Below the pieces are notes generated by a model. It had not been told where the DNA came from, made no database searches, and worked only from the letters and a program-made list of their open reading frames with translations. Shown piece by piece: positions 60,897 to 64,000 of a DNA stretch of 64,000 bases; position 1 is the first letter of the stretch, and each line of letters begins with the position of its first letter. The position numbers were made by a program, and so were the translations under genes. Source of the DNA: Obelidium mucronatum (lineage: Eukaryota > Chytridiomycota > Chytridiomycetes > Chytridiales > Chytriomycetaceae); the NCBI GenBank assembly GCA_025765595.1, contig JAIVFH010000003.1, forward strand, positions 558,001 to 622,000, in the 5' to 3' direction.

Positions 60897-63554
60897 ATGG
60901 ACTTGTCCGAAATCATGTGTTCGGACGACGAGGCGTCCGTGCCGCCGGCGACGATGACGATGATGCCGGCGGCGATGCCAGCGATGCTGAGTCAGCGCCA
61001 GAGTCTGCTGCCGATGGAGGACGGCCAGCTGGACCACCACGCGCTAAGTCGCCCCGCCGCTGCAACGCCAGCAACGCCGGCAACGCCGGCCGCCACCACG
61101 CCGCTGCTGCCCGCGTCGGCATTTGCGCTGCCGCCGAAGCCGCTGCTGCCGCGAAGGCTGTCGTCTGACATTGCCCAACAAGGACCACCGGCGAATTCAG
61201 ACTCGACCCATCATCTAAAGTTGGATCGAGCCCCAGTCAAAACAGTCGAATTAAATGGCGACTTTCGCGATTCGAAGCCGCCGCAGCAGCAGCAGCAACA
61301 ACAGCATCAACAACAACAACAGCAACAGCAACAACAGCAAATTCCACTCAGTCAGTCGTCATTCGCTCGAACAGATGCTTCAAATCAAAACGCCAATTTG
61401 GGCAACAACCAAAAGTTTCCATCTCGACGGCCAAATGCCCCGCAGCAACAGCCGCATCTCCGCGATGGCTTTGTTCGTCGCCCATCTGCAGGACCAAATG
61501 CTCCTCCCGCATCTAATGGAAAACGCTCGGTTGAAGACGCATTTCCTGGGCTTACAATGGGAGCCAAGGTATATCTCTTCATGGCTTTACAAATCTTGGA
61601 GGAGGTGTGAATTTCTAACCGATATGGCCATCTTTCAATCAGAATATCAAATCCACTTTGATTAACCAGATGAAGTTCGACGCCCAAAAGTCAATTCAAC
61701 TATCTTCTGCTGCAATCAGTAAAGTCGTTTCAGCCAGCAACGATCACTCCGCAATGGCGGTCGAAAATTCAAATGATTCAAATAAGCCCAAGCCCCTTCT
61801 CTTTTCTCCCGCATACCAGCCCCCTGAATGGAAATTCAAACTGAATTTGCCGCAAGATCCATCACTACCGTCAGACAAGAACGATCCGTCCTTTGTGACT
61901 TTAACCACATGTTCCATTATTCGAAGACCCGGATTTCCCACATTTCTTTTGGATGGGGAATATACCTTGAAGTCAACACTACCCCGGTCCTACTTTAATA
62001 TTCTGCATAGTCATACAGTTCAGCATAATTTTGTATTCAATTTTACCAATCCGGAACACACGTTATTTAAAGAAATGGCTGGTCTACGGAAGGTTTGTCA
62101 ATTTTTACTGTCGTTTTGTATAGCGGTCGTTTTGTATAGTAGGGCGCTGAACTTTTTGCTTTCATTATTGTAGACTGGGTATTTCAACATTAAAGAGGCA
62201 GGATCGAATGAAGAATGGGAATTACATTTAAAACAGTCACGAGAACGAACGTACGACTGTTTGGTTTTTTTAAAAAATGTGTTTTAGCATTAATTTTTTT
62301 TTTTGTTCAGCAATTTTTTTGGATACCTAGTTCGTGCATCTGACCTACGGAACTTTATCCAACAGCGTATGGCCATGATTGTGGCGAGCCGGAAACTACC
62401 CCTTGTGCTTGACTTGGATGATACCCTGGTTCGAATGATTGGTAATGAGGAAGGTCGATATGTCCCACCGCAACAGGCCCTTCAAGGTTGGTTTTTTTTT
62501 TTTTTTTTGGTTGTGTGTGTCCCTCGAAAATGTCAAACTCCTAAAACTTGCCCCCAATATCAAGTACCGGAACGAGTTCGAACTCTCACTGATGGCAGAC
62601 GAGTCGTTCTCACAGAGCGAGTGGAAGAATTCCTTCAATGGGCCCAGCGATACTTTGAAATCTCAGTTTGCAGTGTAGGAGACCAGCCGTACGTTGATAT
62701 GGTGATTGGAGTGCTAGATCCACAACGATCCAATATTCGAGGGCAAGGGTATAGCGCCCGAGCCGAGTTCATGCATATTCAAGGAACTTCCATGTCCAAA
62801 CGGCCGCCCAAAGACTTGGACTCATTATTTGTATTTCCACAAAAGTCATTGGACCCAACGGGGCTCTTTTGTGGACCTTTTGTGGATCCGTTGGTTATCG
62901 ATGATAATGTTGGAATGTGGCCTGTGGAGCAGCAAGACAATATTATTGTTTGTATTTTTTATTATTATTTTTCACTTGGGTGGTTTGGTTTTAAGCTTAT
63001 GCAATCTTTTTTTTCCTCCTTCTTCTTATCTTGCACAGGTTGTGCGTGAACAGAAGGGTGCCAAGGTGTGGAACGTGCAACTCTTTCCTCACGTCCAAAC
63101 GGTGCTACAAAGTGTACATACCGAGTTTTTTAAGCAACTTGACAATTGGGATCATAAAAATGCCGGTCCTGCGAATTTGGGTCCATCGTCTCGTCAGATT
63201 TACAAGGAATTCTTGAGGAATGAATATGCCCGGCGAATGGCTGAACCTGTTGCCACCATGACAATACAACAGCAGCAACAACATCCACAACAGCAATCAT
63301 TAGGAGGAGGAATGTCCATATCCCCTCCACCTGTTGCGGCTGCTGCTCTTCGTGCAACTCCGTCTAGTATACCTGTTGTTGTAGGGCCCCCTGCTGCCTC
63401 TGACATTGGAATCTCGGGGTTGGCATCGTTGGTTTCACCGCTAATACATTCACTTCAGCAACATCATGGCGGAGGAGGAACAGGGGTCTCATCTATAGCA
63501 GTCAATCCAGTGGCCTCGCCGCTAGTTGGCACCTTCACTTTACCAGATGATTGA
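60897..63554 (+). CDS. FCP1/CPL-like HAD phosphatase (putative RNA polymerase II CTD phosphatase)
   Basis: The catalytic core is LPLVLDLDDTLVRM, the DxDxT nucleophile motif of FCP1/SCP phosphatases, followed by LTDGRRVVLTERVEEFLQWA, YFEISVCSVGDQPYVDMVIG, VLDPQRSNIRG and PLVIDDNVGMWP, the usual FCP1-homology order. Before it are a polyQ/Pro-rich N-terminus (about 61265-61340 in DNA) and a segment PPEWKFKLNLPQDPSLPSDK. After it are NPVASPLVGTFTLPDD-type low-complexity residues with polyQ. No BRCT domain is seen, so it resembles plant CPL-type phosphatases more than classic Fcp1. Target serines unknown. Six or seven exons, about 800 residues. Confidence 0.8.
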
Positions 63555-63624
63555 TGTTTGTTTTAAATAAAAGTTTATAAACAGGGATATATAGAAATAT
63601 TTATATTTGTTTTCATATATTTTT

Positions 63625-63999
63625 CTAATATTTGGCAAGCCGATAATCATCCAAAAGCTCCAGCAGCCGGCGTCGACGTGAATAATCAGCAATCCCCAAT
63701 CGTTCGCCGAAATCCCGTTCAGTCAGGGTCAGTAATGTTTTACCGTCAATCTGCAACTCTAAAAAAAACATATATATGTGGGGGATTAATAAAAAAAAAA
63801 TCCCAAAGAATAAAAATATAAACTTAATAGACACAATACCTTTGCATTTCACAACAGTTTCACCGCCTTCCCCCATCATAATCAACCACATGACTGTCTC
63901 CTCAACATCCCACAACATTGCGTGTTTGCTACCAGGCAGCAAGAACTCTGCTGGCGGCAACGAATGGGGTCTCGCTGCCGCGTCCAAACCGGTTGGAGG
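63625..63999 (-). CDS. SAM-domain protein, C-terminal part (5' end outside window)
   Basis: The last two exons (about 63999-63839 and 63761-63625) join to a sterile-alpha-motif: MLWDVEETVMWLIMMGEGGE, VVKCKELQIDGKTLLTLTER and DFGERLGIADYSRRRRLLEL, ending LLDDYRLAKY. SAM domains form homo- or hetero-oligomers in signalling and RNA-binding proteins. The frame is open to the window edge (PPTGLDAAARPHSLPPAEFL), so the rest of the protein is unseen. The intron (about 78 nt) was inferred from the domain. Stop lies 71 bp from that of the convergent FCP1-like gene. Confidence 0.78.
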   Translation of the reverse strand, partial: PPTGLDAAARPHSLPPAEFLLPGSKHAMLWDVEETVMWLIMMGEGGETVVKCKGIVSIKFIFLFFGIFFLLIPHIYMFFLELQIDGKTLLTLTERDFGERLGIADYSRRRRLLELLDDYRLAKY

Positions 64000-64000
64000 A

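Overview
The window is nuclear DNA of a eukaryote with a compact, intron-rich genome. Introns are mostly 50-80 nt, GT-AG, with T-rich 3' ends and CTAAC/CTAAT-like branch sites. The gene set (PHO80-type cyclin, Tao3/Mor2/Furry morphogenesis scaffold, Kre33/NAT10, Ufe1/syntaxin-18, Bst1/PGAP1, a WSC-domain secreted protein, ferric-reductase-like oxidoreductase) points to a fungus. A GABA-B-like class C GPCR and a GDP-mannose 4,6-dehydratase make an early-diverging, probably zoosporic (chytrid-type) fungus the best guess. That placement is inference; no rRNA or other phylogenetic marker locus is present. All genes were reassembled by eye from exons and splice sites, so exon ends are good to a few bases where splice phase was checked and approximate elsewhere.

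Layout, left to right: 3' part of a TBC RabGAP (+); a giant secreted WSC/cysteine-rich repeat protein (-, 1850-10748); TIP41 (+); an Rpr2/Rpp21-type RNase P/MRP zinc protein (-); a long TPR protein (+, 12878-17361); a small multipass membrane protein (-); Kre33/NAT10 RNA cytidine acetyltransferase (+); a Furry/Mor2/Tao3-like scaffold (-, 22676-30179); ribosomal protein L11 (-); PHO80-like cyclin (-); GDP-mannose 4,6-dehydratase (+); two unrecognised nuclear-looking genes (-); a helical orphan (-) head-to-head with the SMC5/6 kleisin NSE4 (+); glucose-6-phosphate dehydrogenase (+); a ferric-reductase/NOX-type oxidoreductase (+); a small orphan (+); syntaxin-18/Ufe1 (+); a ZIP9-like zinc transporter (-); PGAP1/Bst1 (+); mitochondrial uS15 (-); an orphan single-pass membrane protein (+); the class C GPCR (+); an ankyrin protein (-); an FCP1/CPL-like phosphatase (+); and the 3' part of a SAM-domain gene (-).

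The genes do not form one pathway; most are housekeeping. What stands out is architecture. Many neighbours are head-to-head with only 39-172 bp between start codons, or tail-to-tail with 37-113 bp between stops. Several gene starts sit in sharply GC-rich islands that encode Ala/Gly/Pro/Arg-rich N-termini.

The most unusual locus is the cysteine-rich gene. It is built from symmetric phase-1 exons that have been duplicated in tandem, introns included: about three near-identical 1,035-bp units, a second array of about 0.49-kb units, a hybrid exon joining the two families, one copy with a non-homologous intron, and one place where the intron has been lost. It looks like an actively rearranging surface or matrix protein.
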